Part shown: positions 25,563 through 33,536 of the stretch, in pieces
Layout of the letters: each line of letters begins with the position of its first letter
How positions within the stretch are numbered: position 1 is the stretch's first letter
Source: Intestinimonas timonensis
GTDB lineage: Bacteria; Bacillota; Clostridia; Oscillospirales; Oscillospiraceae
Reading direction: 5' to 3'
Assembly (NCBI RefSeq): GCF_900626145.1
Contig: NZ_LR130817.1
Location: 211,643-275,642 of the forward strand
Length of the DNA: 64,000 nucleotides
The notes under the pieces: generated by a model
Database searches by the model: none
Seen by the model: the letters and a program-made list of their open reading frames with translations, nothing else
Told to the model about the DNA's origin: nothing
Position numbers and translations under genes: made by a program

Positions 25563-26774
25563 ATGCATGTCGTTGAACGTTTTTTACGGTATGTCTCTTA
25601 TGATACCCAGTCCAGCGAGGAATCCAGCACCGTGCCCACCACGGAGAAACAGAAGGTTTTAGGGGCCGCTCTGGCCCAGGAGCTCTCCGAGCTCGGGCTC
25701 CACGGGGCCAAGATGGATGAGTACGGCTATGTCTATGGCTGGCTGCCCGCTACCGTGGGTTGCGAGGGGGTTCCCTGCCTGGGCCTCATCGCCCACATGG
25801 ACACCTCTCCCTCTGCCCCCGGCGCCGATATTCACCCCAAGGTAGTCCATTATGAGGGCGGAGACATTCCTCTCTCTGACCGTGTTGTCATGCGGGCTTC
25901 GGAATTTGCCAGCCTGTCCAAGTATGTGGGGCAGGACCTCATCGTTACCGACGGCACCACCCTGCTGGGCGCCGACGACAAGGCCGGTGTGGCTGAGATC
26001 TTCACCGCAGTGGAGTATCTGGCGGCCCATCCCGAGATCCCCCACGGCCGCATCGCTGTGGCCATCACCCCTGACGAGGAGGTGGGCAGCGGCGCCGATC
26101 ACTTCGATGTGGAGGGCTTCGGCGCTGCCGCGGCCTATACCGTGGACGGCGGTGAGCTGGGTGAGCTGGAGTATGAGAACTTCAACGCCGCCTCCGCCAA
26201 GGTGACCGTCCGGGGCTTCAATATCCACCCCGGCTCTGCCAAGGACAAGATGCGCAACGCCTGCCTCATGGCCCTGGAGTTTGTCAACATGCTGCCTCCG
26301 GCGGAGACACCCGCCCACACCGAGGGCTATGAGGGCTTCTATCACCTGGGTCATATGGAGGGCGACGAGACGGAGGCGCGGCTGGAATTCATCATCCGTG
26401 ACCACGATCGGGCCCGTTTTGAGGAGCGGAAGGAGCGGATGAACCTCATTGCCGCCTACCTCAATGGAAAGTATGGCCCCACCACCGTCCAGGTAGAGCT
26501 GAAGGACTCCTACTACAATATGAAGGCCCAGATCGAGCCGCACATGTATCTCATCCACCGTGCCCGTGCCGCCTTTGCCAAGGTGGGTGTGGAGGCCCAG
26601 GAGGTGCCCATCCGGGGCGGCACCGACGGTGCCCGCCTGTCCTATATGGGCCTGCCCTGTCCCAACCTGTCCACCGGCGGTGCCAACTTCCACGGCGTCA
26701 TGGAGTATATCCCCGTCCAGTCCATGGAAAAGATGGTCCAGGTCCTGGTGGAGCTGGTCACCGAACAGAAATAA
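25563..26774 (+). CDS. pepT: Peptidase T (tripeptide aminopeptidase)
   Basis: M20B zinc aminopeptidase that releases the N-terminal residue of tripeptides. The 403-residue protein contains LIAHMDTSPSAPG, TDGTTLLGADDKAGVAEI, TPDEEVGSGADHFDVE and IRGGTDGARLSYMGLPCPNL, all PepT hallmarks. Together with the M24 and M20 peptidases it supports a peptide-using lifestyle. A strong terminator follows. Confidence 0.95.
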   Translation: MHVVERFLRYVSYDTQSSEESSTVPTTEKQKVLGAALAQELSELGLHGAKMDEYGYVYGWLPATVGCEGVPCLGLIAHMDTSPSAPGADIHPKVVHYEGGDIPLSDRVVMRASEFASLSKYVGQDLIVTDGTTLLGADDKAGVAEIFTAVEYLAAHPEIPHGRIAVAITPDEEVGSGADHFDVEGFGAAAAYTVDGGELGELEYENFNAASAKVTVRGFNIHPGSAKDKMRNACLMALEFVNMLPPAETPAHTEGYEGFYHLGHMEGDETEARLEFIIRDHDRARFEERKERMNLIAAYLNGKYGPTTVQVELKDSYYNMKAQIEPHMYLIHRARAAFAKVGVEAQEVPIRGGTDGARLSYMGLPCPNLSTGGANFHGVMEYIPVQSMEKMVQVLVELVTEQK

Positions 26775-26783
26775 GAGCGATTC

Positions 26784-26820
26784 AAGCCGCCCCGCCGGGC
26801 AACCGGCGGGGCGGCTTCTA
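26784..26820 (+). terminator. Terminator after pepT
   Basis: AAGCCGCCCCGCCGG pairs with CCGGCGGGGCGGCTT around GCAA; the T-run after it is short. Confidence 0.75.
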
Positions 26821-26927
26821 TGTGTTGGAAAGCCGGATGTGGGACGGGAAAAGGGGAGCGGCAAGTACTGAAAAAGATAGATTAACCGTCAGGAAGACCG
26901 CGATCGGCTGGAAAAAGTAGAATAATT

Positions 26928-27095
26928 GGTAGGACAACTTAAGGGTATTGGTCATATCAACGATTTTCAAAGAGGCCCTACCTTTTTTAGTGAAATGTGC
27001 TATAATGATGACTGCTAAATCAATTGCGAGACGGTTTATTTGTGCGGCGTACACCTGTAATCCTTGAAAAGGTAGCGGATGGTCTACCTTTTTTT
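26928..27095 (+). other. Non-coding stretch with extended -10 promoter and two terminator-like hairpins
   Basis: The gap 26821-27228 holds no convincing gene. GGTAGG (26928-26933) can pair with CCTACC (26977-26982), followed by T6. An extended -10 promoter (TGCTATAAT, TATAAT at 27001-27006) comes next. A second hairpin, AAAAGGTAG / CTACCTTTT (27067-27092), is followed by a T-run. Promoter to hairpin would give a transcript of about 80 nt, either a small RNA or an attenuated leader for the genes downstream. Confidence 0.45.
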
Positions 27096-27228
27096 CATTT
27101 GGTCCTCTTTTTGCCTGATGACTGTATATTGTTGGTTTTGTGCAATTCGCGGCAGAATTCACAGGAAGGAATCCGCTTAGCATGCAAAATGCTGGAAGAA
27201 CAGCCGGTGTGCGCCGAGGTGAACGGCA

Positions 27229-27759
27229 ATGTATGTATTTTTAACTGGGCCGAGCGGGGTGGGAAAGTCCACCGCGCTGGACCGTACTCTGGCCCTTTTG
27301 GGGGTCAGGCCAGGAGGATTCCGCACCGGCTTTGCACCGGACCGGACACGGCTGTGTCTGTGGCCGGCTTGGGAGATGCCGGACTGGTCGGAGGAACATA
27401 CGGTAGCTCGGATGGTACAGGGGCGCCTGACCGGCGACCCGGAGGCCTTTGACCGGCTGGGTCCCCGGATTCTGGCGGAGAGCCGGACTTGGGCAAGTCT
27501 TTTAGTGCTGGACGAGCTGGGCTGGCTGGAGCGGGATGCGGCAGCTTTCCGTCAGGCCGTTCAAGACAGCGTGGCGGGAGAGCTCCCGGTACTGGGTGTG
27601 ATCAAGCCGGAGCAGCAGCGGGCCGGTACCTGGCTGGAGTCGCTGGCGCAGGCGCCTGACGGCACCGTGGTGACAGTGAATACGGTCAACCGGGACAGTC
27701 TGCCGGTTCTGCTGGCAGAGCAATTCGGCGCAACTCTGGCCGGTATGGAGAAAAAATAG
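27229..27759 (+). CDS. THEP1-like nucleoside-triphosphatase
   Basis: A 176-residue P-loop protein beginning MYVFLTGPSGVGKSTALDR, with a Walker B-like LLVLDELGWLERD. This matches the NTPase_1/THEP1 group, which hydrolyses nucleoside triphosphates in vitro and whose cellular role is unclear. GAGGTG precedes the ATG. It is separated by 20 nt from the FadR-type regulator, so the two are probably co-transcribed. Confidence 0.75.
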   Translation: MYVFLTGPSGVGKSTALDRTLALLGVRPGGFRTGFAPDRTRLCLWPAWEMPDWSEEHTVARMVQGRLTGDPEAFDRLGPRILAESRTWASLLVLDELGWLERDAAAFRQAVQDSVAGELPVLGVIKPEQQRAGTWLESLAQAPDGTVVTVNTVNRDSLPVLLAEQFGATLAGMEKK

Positions 27760-27779
27760 GAAAGAGCTGGGAACAAGCA

Positions 27780-28481
27780 ATGAAGGAAGAAAGTTTGCAG
27801 CAGGGCAAAGCCTATGAGCGTGTAATCACATATATCAAAAGCGAGATCCTGAAGGGGGATCTCAAGCAGGGAGAAAAGCTGCCGCCGGAGCGGGAGCTGG
27901 CGGAGAAGCTGGGTGTGGGCCGGAACGCGGTCCGGGAGGCCCTGCGGACCCTGAGCCTGATGGGCTTTATCTCCAGTACGCAGGGGGCGGGGAATTTTGT
28001 CTCCTGCGACATCGAAAAGAATCTGGCTGAATCTACCCAGATGATGATGCTCCTGGGGGCCACCGACTACAGGCAGGTCAGTGAGCTGCGTCAGGGTCTG
28101 GAGAGCCAGGCGGTGCTGTTGGCCTCGGAGCGGATCACCCCCGCCCAGCTCAGCGAGTTGGAGGACATCGTGTGGCAGCTCCGGGACGAAAACGACCTGG
28201 ATCGGAGTACCATGCTGGACAAGCGCCTCCACTACCTCATCGGTGAGGCGGCTGGCAATCCCCTCATTATGGTCATCCTCCGTGCCATGAGCGAGACCAT
28301 CGACAGCTTCATCAGCCATATGCGGGAGAAGATGATGAAGGACGAGGTCTACCGCAAGAAGCTGCAGGACAGTCACCAGGGGATCGTCCTGGCCCTTCAG
28401 GACCGCAACGGTACCGAGGCCGTCCGCATGATGCGGGAGCATTTCCAGGTGGTGGACAACGCCATGGTGGATCTGTTTTAA
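27780..28481 (+). CDS. FadR-type GntR-family regulator (FCD domain)
   Basis: A 233-residue regulator: N-terminal winged helix (GEKLPPERELAEKLGVGRNAVREALRTL) and an all-helical FCD ligand domain (ELRQGLESQAVLLASERIT; MLDKRLHYLIGEAAGNPLI). Such regulators respond to organic acids or acyl compounds. The likely metal/ligand His of the FCD fold is in RLHYLIGEA. It is followed by a bidirectional terminator. Targets cannot be named from the window. Confidence 0.9.
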   Translation: MKEESLQQGKAYERVITYIKSEILKGDLKQGEKLPPERELAEKLGVGRNAVREALRTLSLMGFISSTQGAGNFVSCDIEKNLAESTQMMMLLGATDYRQVSELRQGLESQAVLLASERITPAQLSELEDIVWQLRDENDLDRSTMLDKRLHYLIGEAAGNPLIMVILRAMSETIDSFISHMREKMMKDEVYRKKLQDSHQGIVLALQDRNGTEAVRMMREHFQVVDNAMVDLF

Positions 28482-28489
28482 GCAAAAGC

Positions 28490-28533
28490 AAAGCCCGTGG
28501 GAAACGCAGCGGCGTTTTCCACGGGCTTTTTTT
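28490..28533. terminator. Bidirectional terminator
   Basis: AAGCCCGTGGGAAACGC pairs with GCGTTTTCCACGGGCTT around AGCG, followed by T7. It separates the FadR-type gene from the convergent acylation genes. Confidence 0.9.
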
Positions 28534-29554
28534 ATTTCTTTCTGACTTGTACGGCACTCTGCCAGGCGGCGGTGTTTTCTGAATCCTGGGGCCTGGGTGA
28601 GACGCCCAGCTCGCCGGTGAGAAAGTCTCCCAGCCAGGCGGAGAAGATGGCCGCCCCTTCTTGGTTGAGGTGGCCGGGGTCATAGTAGTGGAGGGTGGGC
28701 GTGATGCCAATGGACTGACTCTCCTCTGTCCAGTCGAAGAAGGAGATGTCCAGCTCCGATGCGTCTTCGGCAATACGTATCCGGGTGTCGGCGGGGAGCT
28801 GACTGTAGGTGGGGTGGAAGACCAGGGCCAGGGTAATGCCCCGCTTTTCGCACAGGTCAGCGATTTTGGAGAGCCAGGTGAGGTTCTCCTCATAGACCTC
28901 CTCCAGCTGGGGCTCCCGGGTGAAGGGGCCGTCGGCGATCTGCTCAAAGACACCGCTCACCGGGGTAAAGCCCTTCAGGGTGTCGGTCTCTGAGGGGAGA
29001 AGGGCATCCGCAGCCTCGTCCACCGTCAGCTCTTTCCACCGGTTGTGGTAAAAGTAGAGGGGGAAGAGGAGGCCGGTGCGCAGCTCTGGCTCCGAGGCGG
29101 TAAAGATAGCACCCAGCTGGTTGAGCCCGGCAGGCATGTAGCCCACGTTGACCTGGGTGTAATTTTGATATTGCTGAAAGGCCAGGGCGGAGCCCTCCAA
29201 TATCACAAGGGAGGGCTTTTGGGTCTTCAAGGCCTCTTTGAGGTACCAGTAGGTCTGGGAGAGGGTCTGCTCCGGCCCGGCCAGCACATACCCGGTGAGT
29301 CCGGTCTTATCGTAGATTTCCACCGGGTCCACGTCACAGTAGGCGTAGGAGCTGCCCAGATAGAGGTAGTCCAGGCTGTCCCTGGGTTCGGCCAGATAGG
29401 GGCCCCAGACGGCGCCGTAGTCCACACGGACGGGACGGAAAGCCAGGGAGAGGATACCAATGAGAAGGGCTGCCAGGATCAGAAAGAGCAGGGCGAAGAT
29501 GGGCTCCCGCCATTTGGAAGTTCGCAAAAGGGACCACTCCGTTTCGTGTGCCAT
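28532..29554 (-). CDS. Membrane-anchored SGNH-like protein partnered with MBOAT
   Basis: A 340-residue protein with one N-terminal membrane helix (FALLFLILAALLIGILSLAF) and an extracytoplasmic domain. That domain carries an SGNH-like start (YLYLGSSYAYCDVDP, Gly-Ser-Ser) and a C-terminal Asp-x-x-His (YDPGHLNQEG). These are the features of DltD/AlgX-type proteins that work with MBOAT acyltransferases on surface polymers. It starts 1 nt after the MBOAT stop; a start 36 nt further upstream (ATG 29590) is also open. Which polymer is acylated is unknown. Confidence 0.75.
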   Translation of the reverse strand: MAHETEWSLLRTSKWREPIFALLFLILAALLIGILSLAFRPVRVDYGAVWGPYLAEPRDSLDYLYLGSSYAYCDVDPVEIYDKTGLTGYVLAGPEQTLSQTYWYLKEALKTQKPSLVILEGSALAFQQYQNYTQVNVGYMPAGLNQLGAIFTASEPELRTGLLFPLYFYHNRWKELTVDEAADALLPSETDTLKGFTPVSGVFEQIADGPFTREPQLEEVYEENLTWLSKIADLCEKRGITLALVFHPTYSQLPADTRIRIAEDASELDISFFDWTEESQSIGITPTLHYYDPGHLNQEGAAIFSAWLGDFLTGELGVSPRPQDSENTAAWQSAVQVRKK

Positions 29555-29555
29555 G

Positions 29556-31013
29556 TCAGAATTTGAAGTAGATGAAGTCCTGGGGGTCATAGCCGGTGCC
29601 GTAGACGCCGAAGATCAGCACCGCCAGCAGGAGCGCCAGGGCGAGGACCCAGCGAACGGGCCGGGGGAGGGAGAAGAAGGTCTGACGGGGGCTCCCGCGC
29701 AGGACCGAGAAGAGGTCCACTGCCAGCAGGAGAAGCACCGCCAGGGCCACCACCACCAGCTCGGGCAGGTCCAGGCCCCAGGCGGAGAAGGGACGGGTGA
29801 GCCAGGGCCCGGTGAGCATGGCCCGGAAGATGGACAGGGAGTGGGTAAAGGAGCCGCCCTTGAAAAAGACCCAGGCCACGGTGCTCAGCAGAAAGGTGAT
29901 GACCACCTGGAGCACAATGGTGAAGGGGGCATCGTCGGCCAGACCCAGCCTGCGGCGGATACGGTCCCGTACCTTCTGGGTCATGCCGCCGATGACCTGA
30001 TAGATGCCATTGAGAAGCCCCCACACCACGAAGGAAAGGGCGGCGCCGTGCCACAGGCCGCTGACGGCAAAGACGATGAGGATGTTGAGATACTTCCGCC
30101 GCCTGCCCTTCCGGCTGCCTCCCAGAGGAATGTAGAGGTAGTCCCGGAACCAGGAGGACAGGGAGATGTGCCAGCGCCGCCAGAACTCGCCGATGGAGCG
30201 GGAGAAGTAGGGGGTACGGAAATTCTCCATGAGGTGGAAGCCCATGATTTCAGCACAGCCCAGAGCCATATCGGAGTAGGCGGAGAAGTCACAATAGATC
30301 TGGATGGAGAAGGCGATGGCGGCGGCCACAACCTGGAGCCGGCCAAAGCTGTCCGGGGCGGCATATACGGTGGAGACCATCAGGCCCAGCCGGTCGGCGA
30401 TGACCAGCTTTTTGAAGGCGCCCCACAGGAAACGCAGCAGGCCACGTCGAAAATTTTCCCAGCAGAAGGGGACGGGCTTGCGGAACTGAGGCAGCAGACT
30501 GCCGGCCCGGCCGATGGGGCCGGAGAGCAGGTAGGGGAAGCAGGAGAGAAAGAGGGCCAGATTCAGATAGGACTTCTCCGCCGGACGGTCCCGGCGGTAG
30601 ACGTCGATGAGATAGCCGGCGGCCATGAAGAGGTAGAAGGAGAGGCCGGCGGGGAGGATCAGGCCCAGGGCGGGGGAGGAGAAGGCCAACCCGGATGCGG
30701 TCAGGACCCGTTCCAGCAGCCCAAGGGAAAAACTCAGATATTTGAGGAGGAACAGCGTCCCGAAGAGAAGCACCAGAAGGACGGCCAGGACGGCTTTCCG
30801 CCTTCCACCTTTATACCGGTCCAGGACCCGGGCGCCCAGATAGGTGACGACGGTGGCAGCCAGCAGGGAGATCAGATGCTCCGGTCCGCCGCACAGGAGG
30901 AACCACCAGCTGGCACACAGTAGCCAGAGCCGACGGGCCGTCCCGGGCAGGAGGAACCAGACCAGGGTGACCACGGGGAAGAAAAGGAAGAAGCCGGGGG
31001 AGAGAAAGCTCAT
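29556..31013 (-). CDS. MBOAT-family O-acyltransferase (AlgI/DltB-like)
   Basis: A 485-residue polytopic protein of about 11-12 helices. The conserved segments are FPYLLSGPIGRAG, YCDFSAYSDMALG, EFWRRWHISLSSWFRDYLYI and SGLWHGAALSFVVWG; the His in LWHG is catalytic in the family. It moves acyl groups across the membrane for O-acylation of extracellular polysaccharide or teichoic acid, working with the SGNH-like gene that follows. No dltA/C genes are adjacent, so D-alanylation is not favoured. Confidence 0.88.
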   Translation of the reverse strand: MSFLSPGFFLFFPVVTLVWFLLPGTARRLWLLCASWWFLLCGGPEHLISLLAATVVTYLGARVLDRYKGGRRKAVLAVLLVLLFGTLFLLKYLSFSLGLLERVLTASGLAFSSPALGLILPAGLSFYLFMAAGYLIDVYRRDRPAEKSYLNLALFLSCFPYLLSGPIGRAGSLLPQFRKPVPFCWENFRRGLLRFLWGAFKKLVIADRLGLMVSTVYAAPDSFGRLQVVAAAIAFSIQIYCDFSAYSDMALGCAEIMGFHLMENFRTPYFSRSIGEFWRRWHISLSSWFRDYLYIPLGGSRKGRRRKYLNILIVFAVSGLWHGAALSFVVWGLLNGIYQVIGGMTQKVRDRIRRRLGLADDAPFTIVLQVVITFLLSTVAWVFFKGGSFTHSLSIFRAMLTGPWLTRPFSAWGLDLPELVVVALAVLLLLAVDLFSVLRGSPRQTFFSLPRPVRWVLALALLLAVLIFGVYGTGYDPQDFIYFKF

Positions 31014-31118
31014 AAAAAGGGGGCACCTTCTTTCGGCAAAGGGGGTGGAGCCGGACGGGGAGGACCGGCCAACAGAAAATGATTGCCTCTATTTTACCCG
31101 AGAACAGCTCAAATGGCA

Positions 31119-31157
31119 AGGGTATGCCGCACCGGCGGCGGCAGCACGGCATACCCT
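31119..31157. repeat. 11-bp inverted repeat in the divergent gap
   Basis: AGGGTATGCCG (31119-31129) and CGGCATACCCT (31147-31157) flank a 17-nt GC-rich loop between the MBOAT gene and the ATPase. No T-run follows, so it is a candidate operator or leader hairpin rather than a terminator. Confidence 0.55.
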
Positions 31158-31187
31158 GAGTTAGAAACGGTATTGGGAGGTAAGACC

Positions 31188-32315
31188 ATGACAACGGAAC
31201 CAAAGGTCCGATATTACCTTGGAGCCAATTCCCCCAGCGGCTTCTATTCCCTCTATGACCAGCTTTTGGACCCGGGGGAGGCGGGGGAACTGCTGATTCT
31301 GAAGGGAGGCGCCGGCTGCGGCAAGTCCACCCTTATGGGGCAGGTGGCTGCCCAGGCTGAGGCCCGGGGCATTCCCGTGGAGTACATACGCTGTTCCGGG
31401 GACCCGGATTCCCTGGACGCCATCATCCTGCCCGACCGCCACGCCGCCATCGTGGATGGCACGGCGCCCCATGTGGTGGAGCCAAAACTGCCGGGAGCGG
31501 TGGAGCGGTACGTGAATCTGGGTGACTGTTACGACCACGAGGGTTTGAAGAAGGTCCGCGGGGAGCTGGAGCAGGCCATGAAGGGCTACAAGGGCTGCTA
31601 CGCCCGGGCCTACCGCTGCCTGCGGGCGGCGGCCGAGATCACTGCAGACCGCACCGCCCTCATTCAGACGCCGGAGCTGGAGGAGAAGATCGCCAAGCGG
31701 GCAAAGGGCATCCTGTCCCGGGAGTGCCGCCGGGGCGGCGAGGGGGAGGGAAAGGTGCGCCAGCACTTCCTCTCTGCCGTCACCCACCAGGGCTTCCTGG
31801 TGGAGTTCGGCACCGTGGAGTGCCAGTGCCGGAGGGTCTATGAGCTGGTGGATACCTATGGCATCAGCCATCTGCTCCTCACCCACCTCCTCTCCGGCGC
31901 AGTGGCGGCGGGCTGGGATGTGATCGCCTGCCCCTCACCCCTGGCCCCTGACCGGCTGGAGCACCTCATCCTGCCCCAGCTCTCCCTGGCCTTCGTCACC
32001 ACCGGGAACGGTACGGCCTACCCCAGGCATCCCTACCGCCGGCTGCGGATGGACGCTATGGTGGACCGGGAACTGCTGCGGCGGAATAAGGCCCGGCTCT
32101 CCTTCTCACGGAAGGTGTCGGCAGCGCTGGTGGAGGAGGCGGTGTCCTCTCTGGCGCAGGCTAAGGCCATGCACGACGACCTGGAGCGCATCTACAATCC
32201 CTATGTGGACTTTAGCCGGGTACGGACCACAGCGGAGTGGGCCGTCCGGGAACTGTTGGGAAATGAGCCTGAGCACCCTCTTGGAGAGGCGAGCACAGCG
32301 GATCGGCAGGAATAA
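31188..32315 (+). CDS. P-loop ATPase of unknown function (PRK06851-like)
   Basis: A 375-residue protein with Walker A LKGGAGCGKSTLMGQVA near residue 40. It resembles the conserved PRK06851 group of Clostridia ATPases, whose role is not established. A possible second nucleotide-binding half with degenerate motifs lies around residues 210-300. GGGAGG precedes ATG 31188; earlier in-frame ATGs lack a ribosome site. It lies just before kamB with a separate promoter in between, so a link to lysine breakdown is only positional. Confidence 0.7.
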   Translation: MTTEPKVRYYLGANSPSGFYSLYDQLLDPGEAGELLILKGGAGCGKSTLMGQVAAQAEARGIPVEYIRCSGDPDSLDAIILPDRHAAIVDGTAPHVVEPKLPGAVERYVNLGDCYDHEGLKKVRGELEQAMKGYKGCYARAYRCLRAAAEITADRTALIQTPELEEKIAKRAKGILSRECRRGGEGEGKVRQHFLSAVTHQGFLVEFGTVECQCRRVYELVDTYGISHLLLTHLLSGAVAAGWDVIACPSPLAPDRLEHLILPQLSLAFVTTGNGTAYPRHPYRRLRMDAMVDRELLRRNKARLSFSRKVSAALVEEAVSSLAQAKAMHDDLERIYNPYVDFSRVRTTAEWAVRELLGNEPEHPLGEASTADRQE

Positions 32316-32380
32316 AATAACTGAGCATGCTCACGCCTGGCGGCCCGATTCAGAGCCGCCGGGCTGCGTTTTCATGGGCA

Positions 32381-32409
32381 TTGACATTTCCCTCCGCGCC
32401 CCCCATAAT
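32381..32409 (+). promoter_or_regulatory. Promoter for kamB-kamC
   Basis: Consensus TTGACA (32381-32386), 17-nt spacer, CATAAT (32404-32409), about 60 bases before the kamB ATG. It means the reactivation genes are not dependent on the riboswitch. Confidence 0.65.
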
Positions 32410-32471
32410 GAAAACAGAATGGGAAAAGCGGGAAGCAAAGATCGGCAGTGAGACGACAAGGAGGGAACGCC

Positions 32472-33473
32472 ATGACGCCGATGCTCGCCCCCCTGGTGGG
32501 GGACGCGCCTACCGTCACGTTTATCGGACTGTGTAAGAATGCCGGCAAAACCACTGCTATGTGCCGCCTCATCGAGGAGCTGTCTGGGGAGACCCTGGCC
32601 ATGACCTCGGTGGGCCGGGATGGCGAACGAACCGATGTGGTCACCGGCACAGAAAAGCCGGAGATCTGGGTCCGTTCCGGGACCCTGTTCGCCACCGCCC
32701 GGGGAATGCTCCCCCTGTGCGACACCACCCTGCGGGTGGAGGGGGTCACCGACGTGATGACCCCGCTGGGGGCGGTGGGAGTCTTTCGCGCCCTCAGCGA
32801 CGGCTTTATCCAGCTGGCCGGACCCTCGGCGGTGAATCAGCTGGGACCTCTGTCCCAGACCTTCCGGGCCTTGGGTGCCCAGCGGGTCCTCATCGACGGG
32901 GCGGCGGGGCGCAAGTCCCTGGCCGGTGCCGAGGCAGGGGCCACCGCTGTTTTGTGTGTGGGCGCCTCCGTGGACGGCGGCATCCCCTTCATTGCCGCCG
33001 AGACCGCCCATATTTGCCAGCTCTTCGCCGCGCCGGAGGCGGAGGACCCCGGCCTCCACGCCGTCCTCGATACGGAGGAGGCGCGCTATGCCCTCTTCAG
33101 TCTCCAGGGGGAACGGCTGCCGCTGGAGCTGGAGCAAAGCGGACAGCCGGCATGGCATACGCTGCCCCGGGAGCACTGCGTGCTGTGGATCGGCGGCGGT
33201 ATCACCGGGCCGCTGCTGCGTACCCTGGCACGTCGGGGGGCGCCCCTCACCGTGGCCGCCCCCGACGCCACCCACTTCCTCTGCGACCGGGGCTCTGCCG
33301 AGACCTTCCGCCGCTGCGGTGGGTCGCTGATGGTGGCCCGGCGTCTGCGTATCGCCGCCGTTACCGCCAATCCCTGGTCGGCCTACGGCAAGCACCTGGA
33401 CGGGCCCGCCCTGCTGGCAGCCCTCCGGGAGGTCGTGGACGTACCCGTGGTGGACGTGCGGCAGGAAGCATAA
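32472..33473 (+). CDS. kamB: Lysine 5,6-aminomutase reactivase subunit KamB
   Basis: A 333-residue protein with the nucleotide-binding-like motif FIGLCKNAGKTTAMCRLIEEL at the N-terminus. Genes of this kind lie beside the aminomutase genes in lysine fermenters, and the family is annotated as part of a factor that replaces damaged B12 coenzyme in lysine 5,6-aminomutase. AAGGAGGG precedes the ATG. It is followed by kamC, its presumed partner. Here kamBC lie upstream of the catabolic operon with their own promoter, instead of between kamA and kamD as I recall for other clusters. Confidence 0.82.
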   Translation: MTPMLAPLVGDAPTVTFIGLCKNAGKTTAMCRLIEELSGETLAMTSVGRDGERTDVVTGTEKPEIWVRSGTLFATARGMLPLCDTTLRVEGVTDVMTPLGAVGVFRALSDGFIQLAGPSAVNQLGPLSQTFRALGAQRVLIDGAAGRKSLAGAEAGATAVLCVGASVDGGIPFIAAETAHICQLFAAPEAEDPGLHAVLDTEEARYALFSLQGERLPLELEQSGQPAWHTLPREHCVLWIGGGITGPLLRTLARRGAPLTVAAPDATHFLCDRGSAETFRRCGGSLMVARRLRIAAVTANPWSAYGKHLDGPALLAALREVVDVPVVDVRQEA

Positions 33474-33536
33474 GACCCCATCGGACGGTTTTCTGGCTCC
33501 GGACAGCCGGAGCACCATAACGACGAGGTGAAAAGA

